A stretch of DNA of 64,000 bases from Tomocerus qinae (lineage: Eukaryota > Arthropoda > Collembola > Entomobryomorpha > Tomoceridae): positions 43,702,296 to 43,766,295 of the forward strand of contig CM034548.1 of NCBI GenBank assembly GCA_020055645.1, written 5' to 3'. Under the pieces are notes generated by a model, which did not search any database, was not told the origin of the DNA, and saw nothing but the letters and a program-made list of their open reading frames with translations. Positions 32,801-47,028 of this stretch are shown piece after piece. A program made the translations under genes and the position numbers. Numbering within the stretch: the stretch's first letter is position 1; every line of letters begins with the position of its first letter.

Positions 32801-35800
32801 ATTCATGCAGACTATGGCATATTTTCAAGTGGTTTGCACTTCAACTTGATTCATTCAAGTTTATGGAAAGCGGATTGTTATTATGAGATTACCCTTATCG
32901 TCTGTTTACTGTTCATTTGGAAGGAAGAAATGCAAACAATACAAAACATATCTTTCTGTACTGAATGACTGTAAAATGTGGCCCTTCTATGTTTCAATTT
33001 CGGTCGTTGTACGTTGCGTGAGTTTCAGGATGTAAACGTCATCTTTAGCTGACTTTATTGCTTATGCCACGAATTCCTAAATTTCTTTCTGCCTAAGTAA
33101 AAAAGCCATTATTGAGTCGGTGAACCATTCCAAGCTAAATATGTACATAAATGCCAGTTAACCTAATCAGTATCTATAATTAACTAAGTATGCCAATATT
33201 TTAAAGTCATTCCGCATAGATACAATGATCTAAATATAGAAAGAATATCTCTTAATGTACATTGCAAGCCAACTGCACAATATGGCAGTCATATAGGACA
33301 CGTTACAGTATAGTGTATATAAATAGAGTAATGCATACATAAATGTATTTTTTAATTTGTAAACATCAGGAATATATAGGTTCGTGTATATATACTTTAA
33401 TTATGATATATGCATCTGCTCCAGTTGTCAAGCGTAAGTAGGTACATGTAAGCTTCTGTGTAAGAGATACCTACTTAATCGTAGTTGTTTCACAACAAAT
33501 AAGTACCTACAGAGTACAACTACTAACAGCTCACTGAATATTTAGTTGTATCATATGGCATGTAGATGCAAAGTACACAAGGAGCGGCTGTTCTTGTTTT
33601 ACAGAAGATAAGACTAAAAGTTTGACTTGTCACACTTATGCAGCTCCAACAACTGGAATTTACATGAGCGAAGCATTTACAGATATAGATAGATAGATAA
33701 CCACTTAATAAGATTCATCAGACTAGTCAGACTACTACTGTGCGGCATATTACCAAAGTTAACCTATTTGGATAATCGCCCATTATGTAGCCATTGCACA
33801 TGGATGTGTGTCTATTTTCTATCCTACATTAGAATTAAAATAAACACATTCAAATAATAGTTCCATTTATCTTTTCAAATTGGAATCTATTGAATGACAA
33901 AACAAATCAAATAATAAACAAATGTGATTTTGTTTCCGCTCTTCTACTTTGCCATTTTTTAATATACCATGCAAAATAATACTTTATGGCGACGGGAGGG
34001 AACATCATGGTCTCACCGACTTAGTAATCGGGGGCTGTCGTGGTAAATGCAGTAAACATTTACTGTATTGTATCCTATGAAAATAGAGATACATATAATC
34101 CTTAGGTATGTAAATAACATGAAAGTTACAAATTTGTTGAGCTGCACCATCACATCACAGGCATTCGTAATTGAAGACGCTTAATCTTTTCTTCCCTAAA
34201 GACAAATATTTGGTGTTCCAGCAATGATGATTACAATTACAAGCATTATATATCGCTATGACTCAGCGAAGTAAAAAAATCTTAACTTTAGTTTATTTCT
34301 GGATTAATTTTCTTCAAAGCTTTTTATCTATTCTTCGTTATTTTCCACGTGTCGTAAGTTTAGTCACTGAATTGGTACAGTGAATTAGGCGATACAGGTA
34401 CATAGTTTAAAAGAATGTGACGAATGATAGAAAGATCTATTACAAAGTAATATAAAATGAATGCCTTGTTATAATATACAGTACGCAAGTGGGTGAAGCT
34501 AAACAGTCTCGCGTTATCGAAAAGGCATGTTGACTTTTGTAGTTTGTCTTGGAGCTGAGCAAAGTCAAAGAAATCCGACTCCACTTGAAACAATCCATGA
34601 AATCGGTTTGCTTATGTTCTTCAGTGAACCGAAAAGGACACAAACACAATATCCGTTCCCTTTCGCTACTTTTAAATTTTTTGTTTCAACGGTGTTTATA
34701 AGAACAAGTCGTATAGCTAATCTTTAGTTTACCCGACACTGGAGCAGGGGTAGCAACAGCACCAAGCTGCCCCCATAAGTACTTGTCAGTAAAACATTTG
34801 TAATACATATTTTGTAGCGTTACTTTCGTAAATAAATACCACGACTATGTTTCCATCTTTAAACCGTCACAGTGTAATGATATGTAAAACCGGAATGTTT
34901 TATGGGAGTAAATTGAATATCAAATTGAAGTTTTACTTGCCACTATTGGTTGGACAGTGCTATATATACTTTTTGGAAACTTGTATATTATTATTACTAA
35001 TTGTAATGTGAGAAAAGAGTTTTACTACCTCGGTATCCAAACACATAGTAGTACATCGAAAAGCAAGAGATTGCCGTGTACAAACATCTGCATCGATAAA
35101 GATTACAATAATGACTTTTGTTAGCGATAAGTGACTACCCATGCAATGTAACCGTAACAGAAAGCCTAATACTATTATCTAGATAAAACTACACTAAATC
35201 CCAAATGTACATCATAATATACATGCACACAAACACTGATTACAAAAACTGTATGGGAACTGAAATGCAATATTCATGATGCTGTGTCCTTAGACGAAAT
35301 AATGCACGGAGGAATAATATTACCAATAGCACATCGCAATAACAAATAATATGCACAACATACCGAAACTGAAATCATGCATAATAATATAATGTTACGC
35401 CCACAACAAAATCCGCATCCAGCCGTCAACTCCACATCCAGCAATCTAACAGTCACGTACTTGTTTACTTGCATAAGCACAGTTTAATATGGCATGGACC
35501 ACCATTTCATGTTTCAAGATCTTATCCATTCCCTTTTTAACCATGGGACATTAAACTTAGATTGAGTCGAGTCCACTCTGCATAGAGTTATGTCATGAAA
35601 CTTGCACAAAGATATTTTTTATACTAATAAATATATTATGGAGTGCTCATGAATGCAGATTAGAAAAAACAGCGTCACTATGTTGATACAATTGTTGTCA
35701 TCTTGCAGTTTCAGCTAACTTCCTACTTTGAAAAGGATAGACACCTTATGGTACACAAATTTCCTAAGCATAATAAACAAAATATAATTCAGGCAAGAAG

Positions 35801-38800
35801 GTAGTCAAAGTGGTATGATAATTTAGGCTCTTTAAATATATTTTGAATATTAAATGAGTTATTATGATGAATAATTATTTACTGATGTCTGATTGAAATG
35901 TTGATTCTATTGTGAATTACCTTGCATATACAATTGGAACCTTATTTGTTGATAGATATAATTGGATGTCCAAATGGAAATATAGAAAGTATCAACACGG
36001 GTAGCTTTTAAATTAAATTTCAATTTCGCTTAAACATTTCTCTCGACTAAAGTAATCATAGCTGACAGCGTTGACTGACTGATTGATTGAGTTAGAGATT
36101 TAACCTTCAGTGTAACTGCAATAATTTAATAGCCAAGCAGAGTACTCATGTAGTATTTATACACTCGATGTTTCGTATGTGAATCGCTATTAGTTATAAC
36201 TTATAAGAAATCTGTAAGCAATTTACATAAACAATGCAAATGGGATGTACCAAGGAGACTGAGACATAGTCTGAGAGACACAAAATGTATGACATGCCTA
36301 ATTGTAAAGACATTTACTAACCTAGAGATTTAAAAACACAAGGTTTAAGATAAGTAAATAGTAAATGGTAGATCCCATATGAATTCTTCATGTAACACGC
36401 CATGTACCTGTATTTAGTAATTTAAATATGTCCAACTGTAAGATTTATTTGCTAGTATTTCATTTGCCTCAGAAATCTATTCTAGGACTGTACTTACGGC
36501 GTTTCAAACAAATCCAATATATTATACTACTTTAAACAACAGTCGGTAACATAGATGCAGGTCGTTAGAGTTGTTATAGTATATGCATGTATACTATTTT
36601 TATGTAGCACAAAATGGTTACCCGCCGTAACAATTTGTTTATTAGCTTTCCTAGATTATTATGAGCGTCGTAACGACAATTCTCTAAGTACCCTGGTAAG
36701 AAGTTTGCATTGTACCTTAACTAAAGTCTTCGTGTCATAGGACTATTTTACGGTACTAATTTCTAATGAGTATTACAAACTACGACGACAAAGGAATGGA
36801 AAGCAGCATGTAAAAGTACTTAGTTCCTTGCAGATGGAGTACCGAGATAACAATATTATTATCACAGAGATTTAAAAAGCACAGGAAAGTGAGATTTTAT
36901 TCAGTACGACCCCTACGCTAGAATTTTATGTTAGCTCGTACTTCCTGTGAGCATACTAATTATATTTGTACAAACAAAACCATCGGAGGTACACAAAACA
37001 CAAGAAATATTTGTTGTAGATAACTAGCAAGGTTTTTGTATTATTATGCTGTTTTGTTTCGGTGTTAATGGTATAAAATGCCAATTTTTCACGAATACTC
37101 ACAATAAATATTAGCATTAATGAATATTTAAACATCTAAAAAGAATAACTTTCCTATTATGGCCGTTTTTATTGTCAAAATTTCTAGTGGGAAAAATAAT
37201 TTATGCTTTTTGTCCATTGTTTACCCATTCCGAGGAGAATTCAGATGGTGTAGTCGTTAGAAAGCGTATTTGTAAATGGAGTCTTTTATTGTTTCTTCCC
37301 GTTAACTCAAAGCTACCTACAACGTGAAATGTAAAGTACAAAGACATTATTACTTTAGTGCTATCATTGGAAGAACAAGAAATTTTGGGCTGTGCGGAGA
37401 AGACTGTGAAGGAAGTTTACAAGTTTTTGTCTGCCCAGGCTTGTTTTTTATTCCACTCGGCTCGGGTGCCCATGAAACTTAACTCAAGTCAACTAAATAC
37501 TTGCGGACGATGGAGTCGGAGTCCAATGGACTCTATGGACTATGACCACCCTTCCATTTTATAAGTACAGACGCTGCCTGTTATATTCATATCAAAAGAC
37601 CTTAAGCTTAATCTTGATTTGACTTAACTTTCGTTTCTTCTCCGTCCACTAAACATACACATAAATGCCTTTCTCAGGTTAATATTTACAATCCAAAAGT
37701 ACCAAGCAAGTTTCACATAGCTATGGCTGCTGTTGAAGTACATTACAGCTAATTTAAGCAGGTAGTTTAAGTGGGACGTTTATTATTTTGTTGACTGAGC
37801 ATTTCTAATCGTAACATTGCACCAACCATAATATTACTTTTAGGTTATGACTATGAACTTTTCTCCGAAACTTTTACACTCGCACCCGACCGCAACTCAT
37901 CCACAAGTAGCGCTTTTTATTGCTGGTTCTTTTCGCATTACTCTGAAAAATCCATTATTCATTTATTTATTAGATGCTAAAAATGTATTGACAACTTTTG
38001 TACCTCTAACAACTGAACGCTTAATTTTTTATGAGTATAACTATTTCAACCAAGTATCAAAACATTTTCCGGTGGTAAATTTACAAAGATAATGTTACAT
38101 TTTTGTTAAATGGGGAACAAAGAACCTAGACGGGGTTAACCCAGCTTGGGTTGGTTGCTAAAATGGAAATTGTTTTACAACACGTACATATTTACTAGCT
38201 AAAATGATGTTTTACGCTATTAGTATAAATAATTTTGCTTAATGAAAAAGCTTTATACTACAGTAAGGGAGTCACATATCCTATAAAACTCGGGGCAATA
38301 AAATTGCTGAGACGCCACATTAGGTTTGATTTGGTATTTTGTTAGCTAAATTGTTGAGATGCCACATGAATAGGTGGGACTGGATCTTGTTCTGCATAAA
38401 TGTGGAGGCCTTAGGTTGTTTTTAGAGATTATGCTCATCTTCCCAAGATCTTCATAGCCAACTTTCATAACTAGAACGAAAGTTAGTTGTAAGAAAATGT
38501 TCTGACAAGGCCCAAGTTCTATAAAGCAAAAATTGAAGGCTTGGGATTATTTGGTCTCTTCTCTTTGGTTAGCCAAAGACAATTCTGAAGTTGTATCTAA
38601 AAAAGAGGATGACTTGTAAAACTGGAGTTGTTCATAGTTGTACATTTTATGAGTGTTTACACCAGTCACTTAACATGTGTACTTTGGTTCATAATTGTTA
38701 GACCACCATTAAGCTAATACCGTGCCAGTATGTCGTTCATGTAACCATTTTAGATGGAAAGATAAGTCTGATTATATGAATGTAATGTGATGTAGGTATG

Positions 38801-41800
38801 CACTAATGTTTGCTGTTATCACCAGTCCAAACTGAATAGGGCTTCTTTATGTCGCAGTGTGTTATGAATTTCATTCAATATGTAATCCTCAGTTAAGCAG
38901 CTGTGATAAAATGAGCTGCATGCGGCTGCCGACTCTCCACAATGCAATCACCAATAATATCTTTATTTAACATCCATCTGTCCTCTTCATTACTTATAAC
39001 GTGTCATTACTTATACTCTCATTACTTTTATATTAATAATATGGACACTGTCATCCATCTCTCCTCCTATACATACTTTAGATAATCACATACAAAACAT
39101 AACATTAACTGGTGAATAGTCACTCTGGGATGCTCTGGTCGCATACTAATATTCCAAGCTTTACATCCACAACGGAGTGAAAAGGTGTTTTGTCTGTATT
39201 CTACTACAATGGATATAAAAGTGAATTTGTTGGTGTGCGTGTGTAATGCGGTAACTAGTCACATTAGTATTTCAGTTTTCGAAATGTGAGTTCTGCTGTG
39301 GTCCATGTGTACATTCGAATGAGTCTAAGGCGTTCTTTTCACTCTCCTACAGCTTTGTTCCGATCTCATTTTCTCGTTTTCATTCTAAGCAAGAGGAAGT
39401 AGTAAAGTCTCTTGAAGATTTTTTGTGACTCACCCTCACCTTACCGTTTGAATATTTATTTTATGCATGAATGCTGTTGTCAGTGTTCCATGTTTATTCA
39501 TCAAGATTATCCTCAGCATAAGCGACTGCGATGAGTTTTATGGAGTCAACATTATTATTTCTGCTATGTAACATTCGATCTACACACGTGTTTTTTGATC
39601 TTCTCGTCATTTCGACTAAGGCGAGATGAGGATTGCAATTTGCAATATTCAGAGATTCTGACAGGTTGTGTTGGTGTTGACATCATAAAGCAGACAGAAA
39701 CATTTTTAAATTAATTTAACTGTACTATTACTTCGTCTGAGTGACTCTCGCACCTATTATGCGTACATACAGCTACATTTGCACTTTGCATGCATACTTA
39801 CATGTGTTAAGGGTGAAATGTGTCTGTGAATTCATAAACCCTACCTTGTATTCTGTATCTTGGAAAACGTGAACTTTTAGGTGCCTATAGGTAGACAACA
39901 AACGGATCAGTATTAAATATATTTAAGTATGACGTGCTATCTCTTTTGTGTTATATAACAGCCATAGGCTACGTAACCTATTGTACATAGAGACACAGAG
40001 CGGGACAGGACAGGTCGTGTGCATTGCAACTAGAAAGATAATAAATGCAGTTTCGCTGGTGAGACAAACTCGTTTCCATTTTACACTTTCGTTTAAATGT
40101 TAATGGAAGTAACGGCTCATTTAGTTTGCAAGGAGTGAGGAGACGAAAAGAAAAAAGGAGCTTATCGCTAGTTCTTCAAGTGCAACCATTCAAAGTAACA
40201 AAGACGGGAGAGACGGGCTCTAGGAAGTGAAACCAAGTGACGGAGAGAACTTTAGAGCAGGATATTTGCTCTATGCCCCTCACTGACTGATATGTTAAAT
40301 GAATGCTAGAAGTTCAGATTTCACCAGATAAACTTATACGTATCATCTAAAATTGTCTATCTAACTACGCGTACTACAAATGTCCTGACTTAACTACTAC
40401 GCATTATGCACGCATGTAGTCCCGTTGAAGATTTGTTAAATCTATATTAGTCCATCACTTTTACATATGCATTCAGTACTTTATCTACACACGACCGTTG
40501 TATGAATCTAATTATGATTGTGCTCGTACGCACAAGTTAAAAATATCCTTATGTGTCATAATATATGCTACATAGTTATACATATCAAACAATATTTTCT
40601 TGCAGGAAAAACCATATCTGAACACGCAAAGTATAATTTTAGACTGACATACTTCAGTTTAAAAAGGTTTTCATACTTGAAATGTCTATTGGTATTATAT
40701 CTATGCAGTATCTGTGCCATCCTGGTAAAAAGTGCCGCTATGAACATTTCTTTAAATGGACAATAATGAAATGGTGTTTGAAATTGTGTAGAATTGTGCT
40801 TGTAACAGAACTGTCTTTATGGCGTGGAATTTATATTACATATTTACAAATGTATTTAGTATATAGCATATTATGTCGATATAACTATATTTGGCATAGA
40901 ATAGCTACTAAACATACTTATACTTGTGTACTTGCTACGCACTGATTTTGGAGTATTATGTATGAATGAAAACATCGACCCTGTCTGTCTTCGTTTTCCT
41001 TCCCTCATCCGAACTGTTTCGTTCCGATCCGATTGTTTTCCTATTGGTAGGGTACAATTCTAAATATGCACATGCGGTAGCGTGCTACCCTTCTCCGAAA
41101 TGTTAATTCCATCCTTCGTTTCCATTTATGTACTGCCTAAGTACAACATACAATAATGCATGTACTTTCATGTTCAAATCAAAGATTGACACCAAGTACA
41201 AAGTAGTTGTGCATGCAATAGGCCACGTAGAATCTCCGTCTTGCTCTACTACTGATATACAATGGAACAATTGCAAAATGATTTCTAAGGAATTAAAATA
41301 TTCTGTGCACAAGTATTAAGATTTTGTATGCACGAAAGAAACTCTAATTAAAAGGAGTAGGTGCATACATTAATTTAATGGTAGTATTTCAGATCATATC
41401 GACAAAATGACTCATCTATCTGGCGAAGTGAGCAGAGAGTGGAGAGCAGTCTGCTGAATACACGAAAGCAATTTATTTATCAAGTCAAATGAGAAACATT
41501 ATGTAAGACTTCTTCTGATAGAATCCAAATCAGCATAAATACCGTGGATTTTATGCATGCAGTACAAACATTCTATACTTAAGTATACGTATTATGTAGC
41601 ATTAGTACTGGGTTATTAGGGATCAAATGAAGTAACCACTACCACTCACAAAAACTGTACATATTCCTAACTATAGTGAACCTCCACTCTAGTCTATAGT
41701 AAAAATAAACTGAACCCAATTTTAAAATCAGTTTAACTATGCAATAGTGTTACAAGTATAATTCTTTGTGCGGCATTAATAATTTTTCTGTCTAGAAGCT

Positions 41801-44800
41801 CATAGAAATTACGTGATGTCATTTTATAAGCTGACGTACTTTCACACTATCAATAAAAAATGTAACGCAATAAATGTATCTGTATAAACAATTATACCAA
41901 ATTAGTTGATTATATCGCCTTTACAATAGGCAAATTAAAGTTTCCCGGATATAGAATTACCTAGAAAATTGTGCTTAGTAAAGAAGATGAAATTAAATAC
42001 GTCAAATTTAATTTTATTTCTTGCCATGCTGACAAAACATTTTTAACATGTATTGGTAGTTGCATTAGCTTATAAGGAATAGATATAGTGCTTTAATATC
42101 ATTTACTGGAAATATTAGAAAATTGAAGGAACACAATAATAAAGTGTCTATAAGATATACGAGGAGAAAATTAAATAGTATCGACAGACAGAATAGTAAA
42201 AAATTGTAATGGACAAGATATAGGTTGACAGATAAATATATAGATGCAGTAGAGTTGACTATTACATCGTATTTATTATACTGTTGTAGAGAAGAGTGAG
42301 ATTAGAAGAGCACTTGATTCAATCATTCCTACAAAATAAATCCCATTACTCAAATGTATGAGCACTGCGGCTCCGGCCACACAGCATAACAGAGCTAATC
42401 CTTCATTCTTCTTGTTCAGCACTCGGCAAGACTTCCTTTTCTCTCTTCATTATTTTACTCATCGAAATTAATCTCACTCGTATGATGCGAGTCCAAGAGA
42501 TATACTACGTTTTTCTATTACATGCCTTGCCGTCCGTGATATTTATATTCCCACTCCATCCTCACTTCAAAAGTTCCCTTAATATCATAAAAAGGTTTCC
42601 CCTGGTAATCCAACCTGCTGCATAGTACTATATAGATACGTTATACCTACATATTATTATGTCTCCCTATAGAAGTATAGCATAGCAAATAAGATGTTTT
42701 TTTCATGATATTACTGAAAGATGCAGTGATTCCAGTCTTCTTATTATCATCCTTTAGATTTATCTTATGGTAACATAATCATCCGTGAATGTATGTAGAG
42801 TGTCTTCCTTTCTTCATACTACTTGCGTAAATATGAAGGCTACATAAGACATATATTTTATTTTGTTCGTGTCTTGCCATGTCTTGTGAAGATGGGAATG
42901 TTAGGAAAGGGTAGAAATAAAAATGCTTATGCCTACTACTAGATACTGGTTTTAAATATAGGAGATACGTTTGATATGAAAAGTAGTTGGGTAGTGAAGA
43001 TCTGAGACAGAAAATTCCTTATAGAGTTGATATTAGAAATATCGGATAATATAAAATATGCACCTGAGATAGAATTATGTCTCATTATTATATGCAGGGT
43101 TGGGTTGATGTGGTTTTGTTGTTCCTAAGTATAATATAAAGTATAAAGCTTATTATGTGCCACGCTATTATAATTTCGGTAGACGTATATAATTCTGTTA
43201 TACGGAGAGGTAGTTTTACTATTTTATTTCACCTGGGTGCCTACGTCTGGGCAATTGTAATGCAGGTGAAGAACTACAGAAAGTCAAAGCGTCCATTTCC
43301 ACTCACTCCAGCAGACAAGAATGAAGAAAACAGAGAAAAAAGTTCCACGTCACTCACTCCAGTTGATTCGAGAAGAGCAGACATCTCCAGCTCATCTATA
43401 ATCTTTCAAAATGCCTGTGCATCTTCTTCTTACGTCGTCGTGGTGTATCTGTCTTCATTTTTAGTTAGCAGACTCCTCTCTCTCACTGGCCTTTGGATAA
43501 TCTAATTTAATCTAATCTAATCAGACTCTTGGCTCTTTTCGAGACTCTTTAATCCTTCCTTCCTCCGTACACGCATTCTTCTCTCTAACAAGCCTCGCAT
43601 CTACAACAAATCTTCTTTATATATATTCTAAGCAAACAACAACATAATGCTACTTACTATAATATCCCATCACAGACTTTGATGCCATGTCACATCTGTA
43701 TTACTACTGAAATTCCTATGTTCGTGATAAAGTTTCAGTCCAGTGGCTTGCCTTTTACTTTATCTGCCCTGGCTCCTCGTCAATGTCTCCTATTAATTCT
43801 CCCTATACACTCAACCTATATAGTAAACATTATTATAGAGATTTACATTACGCTCTTTGTCGTTCTTTGGCACTTTCCTCTTCTTTACTTCCTTTGCTCA
43901 AAGCTCCTTCATTGTACTTCACTCTCCTAACCAATGTACTGTGTACTCTGACGTAATGTGTGTACTACTTTGTATCTGTCTACAATAATATTATATTATA
44001 GGTAGTAGTATTATTTTTACTGGATTTTTTTGTGTAAGCTTGTACTAAATAGCTCGTAGTTAATGCCTACACAGCATTTAAGTATAAAAAGACTATTTGT
44101 TACAAGTAAACCGAGGAAATATTAGAATGTACCTATCTATGTATAATATTTTTCTGTCTTGTGAGGTATGTAAACAAAAGTATGATCGCACGAGAGAAGG
44201 AGTAATGTAGTTTCTAAATAAAAAAATTCTTTCGGTTGGTTAAGTTAACACCTAGGAGGATGGTTGCTTGCACAAACACAATTTTTTGTGTTTTAGTATG
44301 TAAAGTTAGTTATGTGTAGAAATACTTGATCTCATCTCATCACTACGTTTCTTTGCTTTGTGGTTTACTTGTTCTGTGCTGTTGATTTTGTTGCGTTACA
44401 TACATTGCGTTATTATGTACTCGTAACTTAACTCTTTCATACTGCACTGACAGTCGGAATTGAGTTGACTTTTCTGGAGGTCTCTTGTCTAAGGAGACGA
44501 CATAGAATTAGAAACACACTAACACACGCTACTAGAAGAAACATTTCCCTATCTCACAATGTATTAATTTATATGGAAGCGTTTGTTGTACGAAAGTACA
44601 AGACCGGGAAACGTGTGTAAAAAGTGTGGAGAATGGAAGCTTTTTGCCTGTTTACAATATCCTGTTACTTATCCTGTTATTTTGTTATGCGTTATCTAAA
44701 TCCCCTTTCTATATCTATGGGAGACGACAGCTAAAGTATAGCGGAACGTGTTTTTACGCTCTTCTCCAATTTATGGAATTGGCAAAGGTAGTCATTCAAT

Positions 44801-46437
44801 TCAAATGGCATACCTACACATTCTTTTCTAATGTAAATATATACCGACACACATTAGATAATACTATCTGTGCACAGCATTGCAGATACGATGTTCTCAC
44901 AGATATGTTTAAGCGGTGTAATATGTTTATTCGTAATATTTTGTCCGTGGTTGTCTAGAAGTGCAGAACGTATCAGATTTCATGTCACCGCATTGTAGAG
45001 ATATAAAATATTAGGTAGACCTCCAGGGACAACCAATTCCATTTGATACTCACTTTCACTCCTCAAAAATTAATGCTAGTAAATGGTGATAAACTACACG
45101 GAAGTTTGACCTAGCGATATATGCAACGCTCGTGTTGTGACAGTTGTGCCCACATGCTGCCTTTTGGCGAGAAAATCGTTTCAGTTATTCACTTCGTCGT
45201 GTTTCGCCTAAACGATACAAGAAACTCTTTTTCTGTCTCTTTGGCAATCCTCCCGTGTAGATGTCGGTTAGTCATTTTGCATAAATGCGGCGAGTTAAGA
45301 TGATATTGCACACATTGTAAGCAAATGCATCCACACAGAGCACTGCACAATATATCTTTGCAAATAGGTTGAACAAAAAAGGAGGGCATTTACAAAATCT
45401 CTTTTTCTCCGAATTTCTCGACGTCTTGTTCCAATTATAAATTAACTCTATTGATTGCACTGATGACGCATCGGAATGCTATGCTCCGTTTATAATTTTC
45501 CTTGCTATGCTGGAACTTCTCAATTAATTAATATCACCTCTATCATTAATTAGGTGAGCCACATGAATTAATGAGACACTAAATTATATTGGCAAATCAG
45601 CAATTCAAGCAAGTATTTAAATTCTATTATCATTTCAGACCACAGTTAGACATTCCCTCCACCAAAATTAATAAGAAACTTACTTATTTTTTTAAATTTC
45701 AACATTCATCAGGTGTTGATTGAATTATATTTTTCTAATACTATGGTTTATTATTTCTTTCAGTTTCATATGGATTCTGTTATAAAGGGGTTGAAAGCAT
45801 ATATTAAGACTTTGAATAGAGTGTACTACAATTAGAAGGCGAACTCGCAGTCTCCTGTCTTGAAATATTGAATAGGATGGTCAGATCGATCTTCTCATGG
45901 CACTGCAACATTTCTAGGCCGTTTTCATTCTCAGAAAACAAATATATTGATTATAGGATCAAGGCGTTGTAAAATTGTTGATAAATGGTGGGGTGCATAA
46001 ATTAAACACATTACAGACAATACGCCTACTTAATTAACTGTTATACAACTATGAGAATTAATTCCTTTTAGCATTTAGTAACGTGAATAATAAATGCTTC
46101 TTCATCCTGTATACATTGCATCATTGCACTGTCAATCATGTAGCTCTTCTGATCTGATTACATTCATTGCGCTGTATTACAGTTACGTATAGCAATATAG
46201 TTAGCTGTAAATAGCAAAACATATTATAAAAGAGTTAGGGTTTTAAGTCAAATGCTTTAAGGACGTAAGACAAAAATGCTAAATTATTCAGAATTTTCAA
46301 TTAAACTATAGGAAATTTACAATATTATCTACAATTCGAAACCCAGTATTACATTAAAACCTTTCCCCCGTTTTTTACATTTATTTGTTGTCCCAACCCT
46401 GATGTTTTTATGGGCTAGGTGATAATTATAATCATTA
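29859..46437 (+). other. Presumed giant first intron of integrin alpha, part 1
   Basis: No exon with integrin beta-propeller motifs (LLVGAP, FG-GAP or DxDxDG-type) was noticed on the plus strand, and no gene was recognised on the minus strand. The open frames are short and unrelated to known families by eye. Almost no transposon-like inverted repeats are visible, in contrast with 6-22 kb. Scattered TAGGTAG heptamers (32603, 37313, 39888, 43999, 45012), a CAGGTAG at 37759, and a TAAT-type cluster at 45522-45573 suggest regulatory content. Confidence 0.5.
45522..45573. promoter_or_regulatory. Cluster of homeodomain-type ATTA/TAAT sites
   Basis: Within 52 bp there are AATTAATTAATAT (45522-45534), CATTAATTAG (45544-45553) and GAATTAATG (45565-45573), all carrying the TAAT/ATTA core, several as palindromic TAATTA. 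This density with intervening non-AT sequence (CACCTC, GGTGAGCCACATG) suits a homeodomain-bound intronic enhancer, though AT-rich background makes chance clusters possible. Confidence 0.35.
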
Positions 46438-47028
46438 GTTAGAGGCAGTGTACAAAATACCATTTACCACTTACCAGTGGTAAGTGGTTTTTAATGGTAT
46501 TTAACGTTAAATACCACTACCTAAAAAGTAGTGGTAAGTGGTATAAATGGTAAAAATGATAAAAAATAGTTTCATTTAAATTTCGTGTTTGAATTTTGAA
46601 TAAAATTCGGTGCCAAAGTATGAAATAGCTTAGCAGATGATCATTGTTGTCACAAATTGATAAGTGTTCAACAATCAGAATTGGATTCACTAATAGCCGT
46701 TACTTGCCTACTGAGAAATTAATTGCAATTAAATGGGCGATACCAAATACAATCTTTCTTCATTTTTTATAACTTTTAGGACATAATAAAATAAATATTA
46801 TTAATTTAATTCATTAAGGGGCTAATTGGAAATATTTCATAGAAAATAAAGTTTTAAACCTTATATTTTAGGAAGTCTACTGTATCTGTACTCTGTACTC
46901 AGCTGTCTAATCAATCACTAAAATTTACCATTTTTACCATTAAATGCATTTTTACCATTAAGTGCATTTTTACCACTGTGATGGTAAAAAAGGCTAAAAA
47001 GTGGTAAATTTTGTACACTGGTTAGAGG
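46438..47028. mobile_element. 575-bp hAT-like MITE with perfect 8-bp target duplication
   Basis: Element 46446-47020 begins CAGTGTACAAAAT and ends ATTTTGTACACTG (13-bp perfect terminal inverted repeats). It is flanked by identical GTTAGAGG copies at 46438-46445 and 47021-47028. The subterminal regions are packed with TTTACCA/TGGTAAA and AGTGGTAAG words in both orientations. The core, about 46560-46910, is AT-rich with no coding capacity. CAGTG ends with an 8-bp duplication identify a hAT-type non-autonomous element; the exact duplication suggests a fairly recent insertion. Confidence 0.92.

Noticed and set aside
37358-37564. 68-codon plus-strand frame in the intron
   Set aside because: No domain, no splice context and ordinary composition; frames of this size are expected by chance.
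43155-43505. 116-codon plus-strand frame with two CACTCACTCCAG repeats
   Set aside because: No family recognised; the frame spans an A/G-rich to C/T-rich change and probably reflects composition rather than coding.
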